Notes: generated by a model from the letters alone, not told the origin. A DNA stretch of 64,000 nt from JAXMBX01 sp046349635 (GCA_046349635.1 JAXMBX010000001.1:124001-188000); one strand, 5' to 3'. Shown: positions 1-9,898, counted from the stretch's first letter. Numbers and translations: made by a program.

Positions 1-775
1 GACTCCCGCCGAGAATTTCTCCAGCACTCTGCCTGATCGCCGGAGCCTGTTTCGTGACATCTTCCACCGCCTCCGCTGCGGATGCGCTCAAAAAAAACGC
101 AATCTCGATCCTCACTCCGGCCTGGCGGGGATTCAGGCTCTGCTGAAGCAACCCGATCCCGTCATCTGGCTCATCACCGGTGACAGCATCACGCACGGGG
201 CGCTGCACACGTATGGCTGGCGGAGCTATCCGGAACATTTCGCCGAACGGGTTCGCTGGGAACTCAAGCGGGTGCGGGACATTGTCATCAACACCGGCAT
301 CAGCGGCGATACGACCGGCGGGACACTCAAGGACATCGACTGGCGGATCCTCCAGTTCCGTCCGCATGTCGTCTCAGTGATGCTGGGGATGAACGACTGC
401 GGTGGTGGTCCCCAGGGGCGGGATACTTTCCGCAAGAACCTGACAGAGATCACCAAGAGGGTGCAGGGGAGCGGGGCGATTCCGCTGTTGAATACTCCGA
501 ACACTGTCTACATCAAGAACAGCCAGTCCCGGGCCGACCTGCCGAATTATGCCCAGATCGTCCGCGAAGTGGCCGCGGAGACGAAAGCAGGCTTGGTCGA
601 TCACTGGAAGCACTGGTCCGAAGCCAAACCGGACCAGGAACAGCTTCTCCCTTGGATCGAGGACAAGAGCATCCACCCGGGCGTCTACGGCCATCGGGAG
701 TTCGCCAAGGAAATCTTCCGCGCGCTGGGGATCTATGACCCGAACAGCAACACCTGCAAACTGGAAGTGCCGTGA
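1..775 (+). CDS. SGNH/GDSL-type esterase/hydrolase, 5'-partial, apparent frameshift near 90-97
   Basis: Probable secreted serine esterase of the SGNH family, substrate unknown. The four family blocks are visible: GDSITHG (nucleophile Ser, from about 181), GISGDTTGG (block II Gly), LGMNDCGG (block III Gly-x-Asn-Asp) and DKSIHPGVYGH near the C-terminus (block V His). The first ATG in this frame (272) lies inside the domain, so it is not the real start. The frame is open to the left edge of the window. In the next frame, bases 3-95 read as a hydrophobic stretch ending in an Ala-rich cleavage site (ASAADA), a convincing signal peptide. The two frames meet at a run of eight A (90-97); one more A would join them. 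I read this as one gene whose 5' end lies outside the window and which carries a one-base deletion or sequencing error. Confidence 0.75.
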   Translation, partial: TPAENFSSTLPDRRSLFRDIFHRLRCGCAQKKRNLDPHSGLAGIQALLKQPDPVIWLITGDSITHGALHTYGWRSYPEHFAERVRWELKRVRDIVINTGISGDTTGGTLKDIDWRILQFRPHVVSVMLGMNDCGGGPQGRDTFRKNLTEITKRVQGSGAIPLLNTPNTVYIKNSQSRADLPNYAQIVREVAAETKAGLVDHWKHWSEAKPDQEQLLPWIEDKSIHPGVYGHREFAKEIFRALGIYDPNSNTCKLEVP

Positions 776-797
776 AAATCTAGTGTCTGCGAGTTGA

Positions 798-1166
798 TCA
801 GGGGAAAGTTGAGATCCACCCGTATTGCGATTCCAGCAGTTGAAACATTGGTTCGGAGGCTTGAGTCATTCCACTCAAAGTCACGTATATGTTTTGCACA
901 ACAGCGGTGCTTCCAAGGTCAAATTCCACCGAGAAATCTGGTCCCTCATAAGTGCCACCGAAATGGGCGGGGGACGATTCGAGATGTTTGCGAATGATGT
1001 CAGGGAAAATGATGCCTCGGGACTCCGCTTCTCGAATCTTTTCCTCTCCGCTTGGCATTAGACCAAAAACGCTATTGGGAAATGACGCGATCAAGATGCG
1101 TTGCACATCAGCGAGCTCTCCGAGAGGCTCCCCGTCAGAGCGTTGAATTGTCCCATCAAGTCCCAC
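798..1166 (-). CDS. Conserved-looking small protein of unknown function (122 aa)
   Basis: Cytoplasmic-looking protein of 122 residues with no signal peptide, membrane segment or recognised motif. It opens MGLDGTIQRSDG and has a short central GlyThrTyr-rich turn followed by alternating hydrophobic residues, suggesting a small alpha/beta fold. The start is GTG at 1164-1166; an in-frame TAA lies two codons upstream, so no longer form is possible, and AGGAG sits nine bases before the GTG. That ribosome binding site and the codon use support a real gene. It lies between the SGNH hydrolase (convergent) and a DUF1501 gene on the same strand. I do not recognise the family and propose no function. Confidence 0.6.
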   Translation of the reverse strand: MGLDGTIQRSDGEPLGELADVQRILIASFPNSVFGLMPSGEEKIREAESRGIIFPDIIRKHLESSPAHFGGTYEGPDFSVEFDLGSTAVVQNIYVTLSGMTQASEPMFQLLESQYGWISTFP

Positions 1167-1251
1167 AGTTTAAGTCTCCTGAAGGCAGCAAGAAGCGGCG
1201 AAACTCCCCGTCAAATGAGGACGCTCCTCTACAGGCGAGGAAGTTCGTCCC

Positions 1252-2652
1252 CTATACCAGGTCCCCGATGGGGCGGGCGTTTTCTTCGACGATCAGGCGG
1301 GGGCGGCCGCGGCTGTCCAGATAGGCCCAATCCAGCGGCACACCCATGTACTGGTAGATCGTCGCTGCGATTTCGGCAGGCGTCACGGGGCGGTCTTTCG
1401 GCTTGCCGCCGTCCCGTTCGCTCGAGCCGATGACCTGGCCATGTTTCATCCCGCCACCAGCCAGGCAGATGGTCATCGCATCCGGCCAGTGGTTCCGCCC
1501 ATCGAATTGGGACATCCGGGGGGAACGCCCGAATTCTCCCATCGCTACGACGAGCGTTTTGTCGAGCAGACCCCGTTCTTCCAGATCGCTGACCAGCGTC
1601 GTGATGAGATGGTCAAACACCGGCAACAGGGGCTTCAAACCGCTCTGGATCCCGCCGTAGGGGGGAATGTCGTCCCCGTGCGTGTCCCATGTTCCCGAGG
1701 CGGAGTGGTGACTCAGGTCCAGCGTCACGAAGGCCACCCCCGCTTCCACCAGTCTGCGTGCGAGGAGTGCCTGCTGGCACCAGGGATGATTCGTGTACCG
1801 TTCCCGTGTGGCGTCACTCTCGCGGGAAATGTCGAACGCCTCCCGCGCCTTCTTTCCGGTCACCAGTTCGACCGCCTGCTTGCTGAAGACATCCAGCGAT
1901 TGCATCGACCCGGATCGGTCCAGATCTTTCCGCAGGCCGTCGAAATCCTTGAGCAGGGTCTGCCGATCCGCCAGTCGCGCCAGGGACAACTGTTTCGGCA
2001 ACTGAAATGCGCCGCTGCTCTGGTTCAGAATGAACGGATCGAATTCTTTTCCGAGCCAACCGCCCCACGCCAGATGCGATTTGTCCCGCATTGTCGCGGC
2101 GTAAGCGGGAATCCCCGGTCGTTCTGCACCTCGGAACTTTGACACGACTGCGCCGATGGCCGGGTACATGTGCCCCAGCGGATTCAAACGAGGTTCCGCT
2201 TCCCGGTTCCCCGTCTGCATCACCATATTCGGCTCGTGGTTGCTCTCCCGCGCGTCGATGGACCGGATGAGCGTGAACTTGTTGAGCATCGCGGCGTGCC
2301 TGGGCATGTGCTCGCAGATCGCGACTCCCGGCAGGGCAGTGCTGATTGTATTGAACGGTCCCCGAATTTCTTTAGGGGCATCCGGCTTGGGATCCCACAT
2401 ATCGATGTGGCTGGGGCCGCCGGTCATCCAGAGCAGGATCACGCTCCGCTGATTGAGCGGCACCTCACCCGCGGAAACCTTCGCCGCCTGTGCCCGGAAC
2501 AGATCCGCCAGCGACAGCCCGGCGATCCCGGCCAGTCCCGCCTTGAGCATCCCCCGCCGATCGACGCACACCAGTCCCTCGCGCGTCCGAGGCTGCCAAC
2601 CGGCAAATGCATTTGCGGCGTGGCGATGGTTATGGGAGTCGGAGGAGGTCAT
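1252..2652 (-). CDS. DUF1501 domain protein with Tat-type leader
   Basis: 466-aa member of the DUF1501 family, which is strongly expanded in planctomycetes and related in fold to sulfatase/alkaline-phosphatase enzymes; its substrate is not known. The N-terminus has a twin-arginine motif (DRRGMLKAGLAG) followed by a hydrophobic stretch. Family features are SVILLWMTGGPSHIDMWDPK early in the mature protein and GEFGRSPRM plus GRNHWPDAMT near the C-terminus, the latter carrying probable metal or active-site His and Asp. The arginine pair sits about 30 residues in; an internal start is possible but no better ATG is seen. In planctomycetes such genes often follow a DUF1549/DUF1553 gene; this one does not. 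It is divergent from the oxidoreductase at 2825. Confidence 0.88.
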   Translation of the reverse strand: MTSSDSHNHRHAANAFAGWQPRTREGLVCVDRRGMLKAGLAGIAGLSLADLFRAQAAKVSAGEVPLNQRSVILLWMTGGPSHIDMWDPKPDAPKEIRGPFNTISTALPGVAICEHMPRHAAMLNKFTLIRSIDARESNHEPNMVMQTGNREAEPRLNPLGHMYPAIGAVVSKFRGAERPGIPAYAATMRDKSHLAWGGWLGKEFDPFILNQSSGAFQLPKQLSLARLADRQTLLKDFDGLRKDLDRSGSMQSLDVFSKQAVELVTGKKAREAFDISRESDATRERYTNHPWCQQALLARRLVEAGVAFVTLDLSHHSASGTWDTHGDDIPPYGGIQSGLKPLLPVFDHLITTLVSDLEERGLLDKTLVVAMGEFGRSPRMSQFDGRNHWPDAMTICLAGGGMKHGQVIGSSERDGGKPKDRPVTPAEIAATIYQYMGVPLDWAYLDSRGRPRLIVEENARPIGDLV

Positions 2653-2824
2653 CGCGTCTTCGCGTTCTGAGGGAGGGGAGGGGGTAGGGAGTTCGTGCGA
2701 GGCTTCCTCATTCTAAAACGCTCTCTCCCGATCCGAAAGACGAAACCGGGCCAATTTGCGGCTTCCGGCTTCCCTCCGCTATCATGGCCCCAGACTAACA
2801 CCGCCTCTCAGCAGGAACTTCAAC

Positions 2825-4093
2825 GTGGCAGACAAGACATTGCGTGCCGGCATGGTCGGCATGGGGATGATTTTCGACGAGACCTATCGCCCCTTCTTCG
2901 AAAAAGTTCACCAGACGGGGCTGTATGACCCGTCGTTCGGCGTCATCCAGGTGCCTCTCGCCGGCGTCGCGACCCGCACGGGGTCTCGCGCGGAGAAATA
3001 CCGTGCCTTCGCCGCCGGGAAGATCACCCCATTTCAAAGTTTTGCAGGAGACAACGCCCTCGCGCAGATGCTCGCGGGGGGCGTCGATTTCGTCTGCGTG
3101 GCCAGTCCCGATGACCGCCACTTCGCCGCCGCCCGGGCCGCCCTGGAAGCGGGGAAGCACGTCCTCATCGAGAAGCCCTCGGTCCTGCAGCTCGATCAGC
3201 TCGATGCCCTGGTGAAACTCGCTGCCGAAAAACAACTCCTCGCGAAAGTCGTCTACCACAAGCTGCTCGACCCCGACCACAAGAAGCTGCGGACTCTCGT
3301 CGCGGACAATGTCCTCACTCACGTCAACAACGGCTACTGTTCCCTTCTGGAGCCGAAATCCATTTCTGGCTCGCAGTTCGCCGAATGGATCACGGGGAGA
3401 AATCCTGGAACCTATGTGGCCGTCCATTACATCAAGCTCATCGACTTCACGTTTGGCGGAAAACTGAAGACGATTACCGCGACCGGGCAGCGGGGCCTCG
3501 TCGGCGATAAGCAGGGCCCCACCTGGGACAGTTGCCAAATGCGGATGGTCTATGAATATCCCTCAGGGCGCGACGCTGCGTTCGACATCCACACCTCCTG
3601 GGTTACTCCCGACAATTTCCCCGGTTATGTCGAGCAGGAAGTCCAGTTTCGCTTCGACAACGGCATCTGGAACGGCCATTCCCGGAAGCGCGGCGTGGAG
3701 TGTACTGTCGAAGGGCGTACTCCTCTTACGCTCAAGACTACGATGAACAACCACTACAACGGCACGTTTCTGGAGCCGTGGGGAGAACGCTCCCAGCGGG
3801 GCTATGGCATCGAAGTCCTGGAACGGTTCGTCCGCGAAGTGGCGCACGTCGAACATGCCGGACCCGCCAGCGAGCGTCCGGCGCGCCTCAAGCAGATCCA
3901 GCAACTGGCATACAATGATCTCTCCGCCGATCGCCAGACGGTTGCCGCGGTGCAGGCGCTCGAAGCGATCCTCGCCGCTCATGTCGCCGGGCATCCCGAT
4001 GCCGTGGTCCGGGTCAACGATCCGCGCGGCGGCCTCGTCCTCTACCGTTCCGGCGATGCGAAGCCCGAAGTTCTCTATTCGGGGCAGGTCTAA
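2825..4093 (+). CDS. Gfo/Idh/MocA family oxidoreductase (cytoplasmic)
   Basis: NAD(P)-dependent sugar or cyclitol dehydrogenase-like protein of 422 aa, cytoplasmic. An N-terminal Rossmann motif (GMVGMGMIF) is followed by the family's VASPDDRH strand and the catalytic-lysine motif EKPSVLQLDQLD near residue 120; the C-terminal half is the alpha/beta substrate domain. Unlike the copy at 18945 it has no Tat leader. I place the start at GTG 2825 because an AGGAA lies seven bases upstream and the protein then begins just before the Rossmann strand; a longer TTG start at 2756 would add a proline/arginine-rich extension unlike the family. Substrate cannot be told from sequence. It is divergent from the DUF1501 gene and convergent with the histidine kinase. 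Confidence 0.85.
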   Translation: MADKTLRAGMVGMGMIFDETYRPFFEKVHQTGLYDPSFGVIQVPLAGVATRTGSRAEKYRAFAAGKITPFQSFAGDNALAQMLAGGVDFVCVASPDDRHFAAARAALEAGKHVLIEKPSVLQLDQLDALVKLAAEKQLLAKVVYHKLLDPDHKKLRTLVADNVLTHVNNGYCSLLEPKSISGSQFAEWITGRNPGTYVAVHYIKLIDFTFGGKLKTITATGQRGLVGDKQGPTWDSCQMRMVYEYPSGRDAAFDIHTSWVTPDNFPGYVEQEVQFRFDNGIWNGHSRKRGVECTVEGRTPLTLKTTMNNHYNGTFLEPWGERSQRGYGIEVLERFVREVAHVEHAGPASERPARLKQIQQLAYNDLSADRQTVAAVQALEAILAAHVAGHPDAVVRVNDPRGGLVLYRSGDAKPEVLYSGQV

Positions 4094-4106
4094 CTCTCTC
4101 GGCGGA

Positions 4107-6545
4107 TCATTGTCCCAGCAGGCCCTGCAACTCCTGGATTCCCGCCGGTTTCACGAGATGGTGATTGAACCCGGCCTCGCGCGTTCGCTCCCGGTCTGAA
4201 TCCTGCCCCCATCCGGTCAATGCCGCCAGTTGGATCTTTTCGAATTCCGGGCGCTGGCGGATTCGGCGGGCCACCTCGTAGCCGTCCATCTGTGGCATCC
4301 CGATATCGAGCAGCACCAGGTCCGGTCGAAAGCTCTCCATAATGGACAGGGCGGTCGGCCCGTCATTGGCGGTCTGCACTTCCGAGCCCAATGCCTTCAT
4401 CAGCATTCCCAGAGTTGTGGCGGCGTCACGGTTGTCATCCACCACCAGCACGCGCCGTTTTCCATTCGATACTACTGGGGGGTTTTCGGCGTCCGGTTCC
4501 CTCTCTTCCGGATCGATGATCGTCAGGGGGAGCCGCACGATGAATTCGCTCCCTTGCCCCGGTCCGTCGCTTTCTACAGTGATCGAGCCTTCGTGCATTT
4601 CCACCAGCCGCTTCACCAGCGTCAGTCCAATCCCCAATCCCCCCTGTGCCCGCCGATTCGAGCGATCCACCTGCATGAACATGTCAAACACGAACGGTAA
4701 CTTTTCCGCGGGAATGCCAATGCCGTTATCACGCACGCGGATCACCAGTTCGTTGTCCTCGCGTTCTGCCGAAAGCCCGATCTGTCCTCCCCGGTCGGTG
4801 TATTTCGCGGCGTTGTTCAACAGGTTGGAAATCACCTGGGCTAATCGTACTCCGTCTCCATAAATCGGCACCGGTCCCTGCGGCAGGGAGACGGAGAGCC
4901 GATGGGCCGACTCCGCGATGATCGGCTGGCTCGTATCCACCGCGCTTCGGACGATCGTCGCCAGGTCCGTCTGCTCATGCTGCAGTTCGATGATCCCGCG
5001 CGTGATCCGCGAGACTTCCATCAGGTCATCCACCAGCCGAACCATGTGAGTGACTTGCCGCTCAATCATCTCACAGATCCGTCCCACTGTTTCCGGATCA
5101 CTTCCCGACATCTGCAGGATATTGATCGAACTCCGGATCGGGGCGAGCGGATTTCTCAGCTCGTGCGCCAGTGTCGCCAGGAACTCGTCCTTTCGGTGAT
5201 CCGCTTCCTTGCGGTCGGTGACGTCCCGGGTCGTCCCCGCGACCGCCTCCACTTCCCCGTTCAGCCCGAATACCGGCACGAAAATATAATCGTAGATCCG
5301 CCGCCCGAATGTCCCCGAGAACGGCACCTCTCCCCGGATCGGCTGTTTCGTGGCAATCACCTGGTCGATTTCACGATCATGCATTTCCGCATGCCAGGGT
5401 TCGTAACCCAGTTCGAGGCAGTTCCTGCCGATCGCCTCCTCACGGGTTTTACCCCACATTCTCAGCAGGATCTCGTTGGCGTAGATGAAGCGATGATTCA
5501 GATCGAAAATGTACGCCAGGTCCGGGGTGTTCGTGAGGATGGCTTCGTACAGGCGCTGCTGCCGTGCCCGTTCTTCCTGGTTCTGGCGCAGATCTTCTTC
5601 CGCCCTCGCCCGTTCCACCGCTCCCCACGTGCGTTCAGCAGTCTTTTCGATCAGTGCGATTTCTACCTCGGTCCAGATCCGTGCCGTCTTGGAATGCACG
5701 ACAAGCGCCGCCACCAGCACACCATTTTTCACGAGCGGCACGCCGACAAATGCGTTGACATTTCCCGCCACGTACGCCTTGCGATCCTGGTCCGTTAACC
5801 GTTCATCCGTTTCCACGTTTTGGGACGAGACCGTTTCTCCCGCGCGGACGGCGGCCACCATCTTCGGCCCGAAGGTCTCGATTCGATATTCCCCGGACAT
5901 ATGCGCCACCCCGTCCGCATAGTCCTGGTGGATCACGAACAGGGAATCGTGAATTTCCCCGTAGAGCACTCGACTGGCGCGCAACTGTTCTCCGAGTAAC
6001 CGCGAAGCCTCTGCCTGGATTACGTTGGGATCCGCCAGCGGACGGAGTACATTGTCCAGCTCAACGCGGAATGCATCCAGCGCTGCGACTCGGCGCAACC
6101 GCTCTTCGGACTCTTTCCGTTTCGTGATGTCGTTGAATAACAATCCGACCTTCCGCTCTCCCTCCTTGCCTGCCCGGAAGGCATACACGTCAAACCAGCG
6201 ATTCAATCGGGGGGAGAAGTTTTCAAACCGCACCGATTCTCCCGTGCGGGCCACCTTGTCGTAAAATTCGAACCACTTCGGTTCCACGGTCGGCAGAATT
6301 TCCCGCACAGTCCTCCCGACCGCGTTGGGCAACTGGGAATGCTTCTCGAACGCGGGGTTGACCTCCAGGAATCGATAATCCGCCGGCTTTCCCTCGGCGT
6401 CGTAGATCATTTCCACAACGCAGAAACCCTCGTCAATCGAATCGAACAGGATACGGTATTTTTCCTCGTTCCAACGGCTCGATTCCTGGAGCAGAGCTCC
6501 CCTGTGGGGATGTGACTGTGAATTGAGTTGAGAAGAATCTGACAT
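4107..6545 (-). CDS. Hybrid sensor histidine kinase (PAS-GAF-PAS-HisKA-HATPase-REC)
   Basis: Soluble signalling kinase of about 812 aa with no membrane segments, so it senses a cytoplasmic or diffusible cue. Order of domains: PAS (about 20-140), GAF (about 160-310), second PAS (about 330-445), dimerisation/phosphoacceptor with H-box LAHELRNPLAPI (about 460), ATPase with N-box NLLNNAAKYTD and G-boxes DNGIGIP and GGLGIGLTLV, then a receiver domain (about 695-812) with phosphoacceptor Asp in LLDIGMPQMDG and the conserved Lys in HHLVKPAG. The ATG at 6543-6545 (MSDSSQ) is preferred over a TTG six codons upstream. No partner regulator with an output domain lies beside it, so the receiver is probably a phosphorelay step or an internal regulator. 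Confidence 0.92.
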   Translation of the reverse strand: MSDSSQLNSQSHPHRGALLQESSRWNEEKYRILFDSIDEGFCVVEMIYDAEGKPADYRFLEVNPAFEKHSQLPNAVGRTVREILPTVEPKWFEFYDKVARTGESVRFENFSPRLNRWFDVYAFRAGKEGERKVGLLFNDITKRKESEERLRRVAALDAFRVELDNVLRPLADPNVIQAEASRLLGEQLRASRVLYGEIHDSLFVIHQDYADGVAHMSGEYRIETFGPKMVAAVRAGETVSSQNVETDERLTDQDRKAYVAGNVNAFVGVPLVKNGVLVAALVVHSKTARIWTEVEIALIEKTAERTWGAVERARAEEDLRQNQEERARQQRLYEAILTNTPDLAYIFDLNHRFIYANEILLRMWGKTREEAIGRNCLELGYEPWHAEMHDREIDQVIATKQPIRGEVPFSGTFGRRIYDYIFVPVFGLNGEVEAVAGTTRDVTDRKEADHRKDEFLATLAHELRNPLAPIRSSINILQMSGSDPETVGRICEMIERQVTHMVRLVDDLMEVSRITRGIIELQHEQTDLATIVRSAVDTSQPIIAESAHRLSVSLPQGPVPIYGDGVRLAQVISNLLNNAAKYTDRGGQIGLSAEREDNELVIRVRDNGIGIPAEKLPFVFDMFMQVDRSNRRAQGGLGIGLTLVKRLVEMHEGSITVESDGPGQGSEFIVRLPLTIIDPEEREPDAENPPVVSNGKRRVLVVDDNRDAATTLGMLMKALGSEVQTANDGPTALSIMESFRPDLVLLDIGMPQMDGYEVARRIRQRPEFEKIQLAALTGWGQDSDRERTREAGFNHHLVKPAGIQELQGLLGQ

Positions 6546-6763
6546 GAAAAGGTCAGTCCACAAGGGATGTTAGAAAGTCCGTTGATTATAGGATTCACAC
6601 TCTCCGGCACGGTAGCGAATTCAATCTCCCCGCCCGCAATCTCATGGAATGCTGGTCGATCATCCGTCAGGCTCCACCCGCACGCGCTGCGGAACAGGCC
6701 GAACCTTGTTAGAATTGCAGGCTCTTGTATCTGGGACACACCGACATTGCACACAGGCACAGC

Positions 6764-8185
6764 ATGGCAACTCCGATCCAGTATCCGGGCGAAAACCTTT
6801 CCAATTCCACCCGTTCCTCCATCACCGCCCATGAACCGCAGGGGTTGCGCACGTTTACTCCCAGCCAGGCGGTTCTCGCCAAATCCGCCGGCATTTACCA
6901 CTGGACCTCCGAAGGCCGCCGCCTGTACGACTTTTCTTCGGGAGTTCTGGTCGCCAACCTGGGGCACAATCCTCGCTCGTGGCTCCGCCGTTTTTCCGCC
7001 TATATGGGCTGGAAGCCCGAGTTTTTCAAGGCGGAATCGACGGAAGGGGGCTACGTCGAGGCGGTCACCATGACCGCCTATAACGCCATTACGCCGATTG
7101 AATCCCTGGCGGTCGAACGCGTCCTCAAGAACATCCAGTCCTCCCCCCTGGGGAAGAAACTGGATTGCGTGATGTGGGCCGCATCCGGTTCCGAGGCAAT
7201 CCAGAAGGCGCTGTGGGCTTGCCTCCATCGGGACGAGCAGCGGGATATCATCATCGCCACGCGCTACGGTTTCCACGGCAAGAAAGGTCTCGCCGGTGCT
7301 GTCACCGGCTGCGAAACCGACAAAGACCGCGATCCCCGCGTGAAGTTCATCAGTTTTCCGATGCAGGAAATCGACGACAGTTCCCGTCACGGCGAATCCC
7401 TCGATCTCACAAAATACCGCGCCGAACTGGAGGCCCTGAAAAAGGAATTTGGTTCGAGATTGAATTGCCTCATCACCGAACCGTATATCGGGGGTGGGGG
7501 CAGCTACCATCCCCCCGCCGAATACCTGCAACTCCTCCGCCAGTTCTGCCGCGAGAATGACATCGTCTTCATTCTCGACGAGGTCCAGGCGAACTTCGGC
7601 CGTTGCGGGCGCATGTATGCCTTCGAGGCCTACAACATCGACCCCGACATCGTCGTTCTCGGCAAAGGTCTCGGTAATGGCGTTCCCGTCAGTGCCGCCG
7701 TCGGTACCAGTTCCCTCTTCGGATCCCTCAAATATGGTGAAGCATCGGACACCTGGAGTGCGAATCCTCTGAGCTGCGCGGCTGTCCTCGCAACTCTGGA
7801 TGAATTCGAGAACTCGGAAGTCCTGCTCCATACCCGCGCCATTTCCCCGATGTTCTGGAAGGGACTGGAGCGGCTGAAGGAAACCGGTCTCATTGGCAAG
7901 GTTCGCGGTGAACGGGAAGGGCTGGTCTTCGGCATCGAGTGCCTTCCCTATGGCAAGCTGACGGATCGCGAAGTCGCCGCCGAGTGCGTCAAAGCCTGTT
8001 ACCTGGGTGGACAGAGTGGCGATGGCATCCATCTTCTGGGGGCTTTGGCAGGAAATGTCCTCCGGATCAGTCCCCCCCTTACCATCACCGAAGGGGAGGC
8101 CAAAAAGTCACTCGACCTGATGTTTGACCTCTTAAAAGCGACCGCTGCGAAGCTGAAACCGACCGGTGCGAAATCCCCGGCCTGA
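6764..8185 (+). CDS. PLP-dependent class III aminotransferase
   Basis: Fold-type I, class III (omega) aminotransferase of 473 aa. The PLP-lysine motif is VVLGKGLGNGVPVSAA; upstream are FILDEVQANFGRCG (Asp contacting the pyridine nitrogen) and the N-terminal YDFSSGVLVANLGHNP. It is related to the 4-aminobutyrate, ornithine, acetylornithine and lysine-6-aminotransferase group; the natural substrate cannot be chosen from sequence. The start at ATG 6764 gives MATPIQYPG; an upstream in-frame start at 6725 adds 13 residues and looks unlikely. It is divergent from the histidine kinase and 213 bases upstream of lysS, so the two may or may not be co-transcribed. Confidence 0.88.
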   Translation: MATPIQYPGENLSNSTRSSITAHEPQGLRTFTPSQAVLAKSAGIYHWTSEGRRLYDFSSGVLVANLGHNPRSWLRRFSAYMGWKPEFFKAESTEGGYVEAVTMTAYNAITPIESLAVERVLKNIQSSPLGKKLDCVMWAASGSEAIQKALWACLHRDEQRDIIIATRYGFHGKKGLAGAVTGCETDKDRDPRVKFISFPMQEIDDSSRHGESLDLTKYRAELEALKKEFGSRLNCLITEPYIGGGGSYHPPAEYLQLLRQFCRENDIVFILDEVQANFGRCGRMYAFEAYNIDPDIVVLGKGLGNGVPVSAAVGTSSLFGSLKYGEASDTWSANPLSCAAVLATLDEFENSEVLLHTRAISPMFWKGLERLKETGLIGKVRGEREGLVFGIECLPYGKLTDREVAAECVKACYLGGQSGDGIHLLGALAGNVLRISPPLTITEGEAKKSLDLMFDLLKATAAKLKPTGAKSPA

Positions 8186-8398
8186 AGAGAATGTTGATTT
8201 GGTGAATTTGCGTGGAATGCGTTGTTGGTCTATCGGTGCTTGATTCGCATTACTTCTTTCACCTGCACTACTCTTCTACTGCTCAACTGCTGTCGCCCGT
8301 CGGGGGGGCGGGGTTGCCATTGACCTGCCCCCTGTTTTTCCGCATAGTTGCGACTTCAAATTTCCCGATTACAGCCCCGAGAGGCTTTGAAACGCCGG

Positions 8399-9898
8399 AT
8401 GAATATGTCGTTGGACACCCCTGACCGCCTGGAAGCAGCGAGACTGGAAAAGCTGCAGAAGATTGAGCAGCTTGGTATCGACCCGTGGGGGTCTCGCTTT
8501 GACGGTCACCGACCGATTGGCGAAGCCCGCGACCTTTGTCCGGACGAAATCGGCATCAACGGTCCTGACGTCCGGGTCGCCGGACGCATCATGCTCCGTA
8601 ACAACAAGGGAAAGCTCAAGTTCTTTCACTTGCAGGACATGACCGGGCGCATCCAGTTGATGTGTTCCAAGGCGGACTTCTCCGAGGAGCAATGGGAACT
8701 CATCAACTGCGTCGATCTCGCCGACCTGGTCGGTATCGATGGTCACGTCAAGAAGACACAGACGGGTGAAATCACGATCGGTGTGACCAAGGTCACGTTC
8801 CTCACGAAGTCACTCGCCCAGCCTCCCGAAAAATTTCACGGCGCGAAGGATGTCGAACTTCTCCTTCGTCAGCGCTATGTCGATCTGATCTATACCCCCG
8901 GCGTTCTCGAACGGATGCTCAAGCGGGCGAAGATCATCGACTCGATCCGCCAGACGTTGCGCGACCGGAAGTTCGTCGAGGCGGAAACCCCGGTCCTGCA
9001 CGCCATCGCCGGTGGTGCCGCCGCGCGTCCCTTCATCACCCATCACAATGCCCTCGACATCCAGCTTTATCTGCGCATCGCCTTGGAGTTGCACCTCAAG
9101 CGGCTGATGGTCGGAGGTGTCGAACGGGTCTATGAAATCGGTCGTGTCTTCCGGAATGAAGGGGTCGACAGCACCCACAATCCCGAATTCACGATGATCG
9201 AACTCTACCAGGCCTACGGCGATTATGAGTCCATGATGGAACTCACCGAGGCGATCGTCGTCAATGCCTTGAAGGCCATTGGAGATAGCCTCGTCATTCC
9301 GTGGGGAGACGAGACGATTGACTTCACCCCTCCGTGGCCGCGCAAGAAATACGCCGACCTGTTCCGCGAACATGCCGGCTGCGAGATGCACGACGCTGCC
9401 GCGGTTGCCGCAGTCGCGAAGAAGCTGCATCTCCCCATCGAAGGGAAGCACCCCGACGTCATCATCAACGACGTCTTCGAAGCGACCGTCGAGGAAGCTC
9501 TCGTCGGCCCGGTCTTCGTCATCGACTACCCCTCCGCCATGTGCCCCCTCACCAAGCGCAAGGCCGGCGATCCCAGCATCGCCGAGCGTTTCGAGCTGTT
9601 CGTGAAGGGGATGGAACTGGCGAATGCATACACCGAACTGAACGATCCCCGCCTGCAGGAAGAACTCTTCCGCACGCAGCTCGCGGGGCTTCCCCCGGAA
9701 GATTCCATGGCCAAGATGGACCATGATTTCGTCCGGGCGCTCAAGGTTGGCATGCCCCCGGCGGGAGGCCTGGGGATCGGCATCGATCGTCTGATCATGC
9801 TCCTGACCAACAGCCGCAGCATCCGGGACGTCATCTACTTCCCGCTTCTGCGTCCGGAGATTGAAGGGGGCGGCCCACCGGCCGACGAAGAAAAATAG
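8399..9898 (+). CDS. lysS: Lysyl-tRNA synthetase, class II
   Basis: Charges tRNA-Lys in the cytoplasm. The 499-aa length is that of bacterial LysS. An N-terminal OB-fold anticodon-binding domain (about 55-145) precedes the class II core. Motif 2 is visible as VFRNEGVDSTHNPEFTMIE and motif 3 as GLGIGIDRLIMLLTN. The start could be ATG 8399 or ATG 8405, as the protein reads MNMSLDTPDR; GAGAGG lies upstream at a rather long distance. It is the first of a run of plus-strand genes: the lolC/E-like permease starts 44 bases after its stop, suggesting an operon. Confidence 0.96.
   Translation: MNMSLDTPDRLEAARLEKLQKIEQLGIDPWGSRFDGHRPIGEARDLCPDEIGINGPDVRVAGRIMLRNNKGKLKFFHLQDMTGRIQLMCSKADFSEEQWELINCVDLADLVGIDGHVKKTQTGEITIGVTKVTFLTKSLAQPPEKFHGAKDVELLLRQRYVDLIYTPGVLERMLKRAKIIDSIRQTLRDRKFVEAETPVLHAIAGGAAARPFITHHNALDIQLYLRIALELHLKRLMVGGVERVYEIGRVFRNEGVDSTHNPEFTMIELYQAYGDYESMMELTEAIVVNALKAIGDSLVIPWGDETIDFTPPWPRKKYADLFREHAGCEMHDAAAVAAVAKKLHLPIEGKHPDVIINDVFEATVEEALVGPVFVIDYPSAMCPLTKRKAGDPSIAERFELFVKGMELANAYTELNDPRLQEELFRTQLAGLPPEDSMAKMDHDFVRALKVGMPPAGGLGIGIDRLIMLLTNSRSIRDVIYFPLLRPEIEGGGPPADEEK

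Noticed and set aside
6407..8032. Minus-strand open frame of 541 codons over the aminotransferase
   Set aside because: Antisense to a clear class III aminotransferase; no motif or ribosome site.
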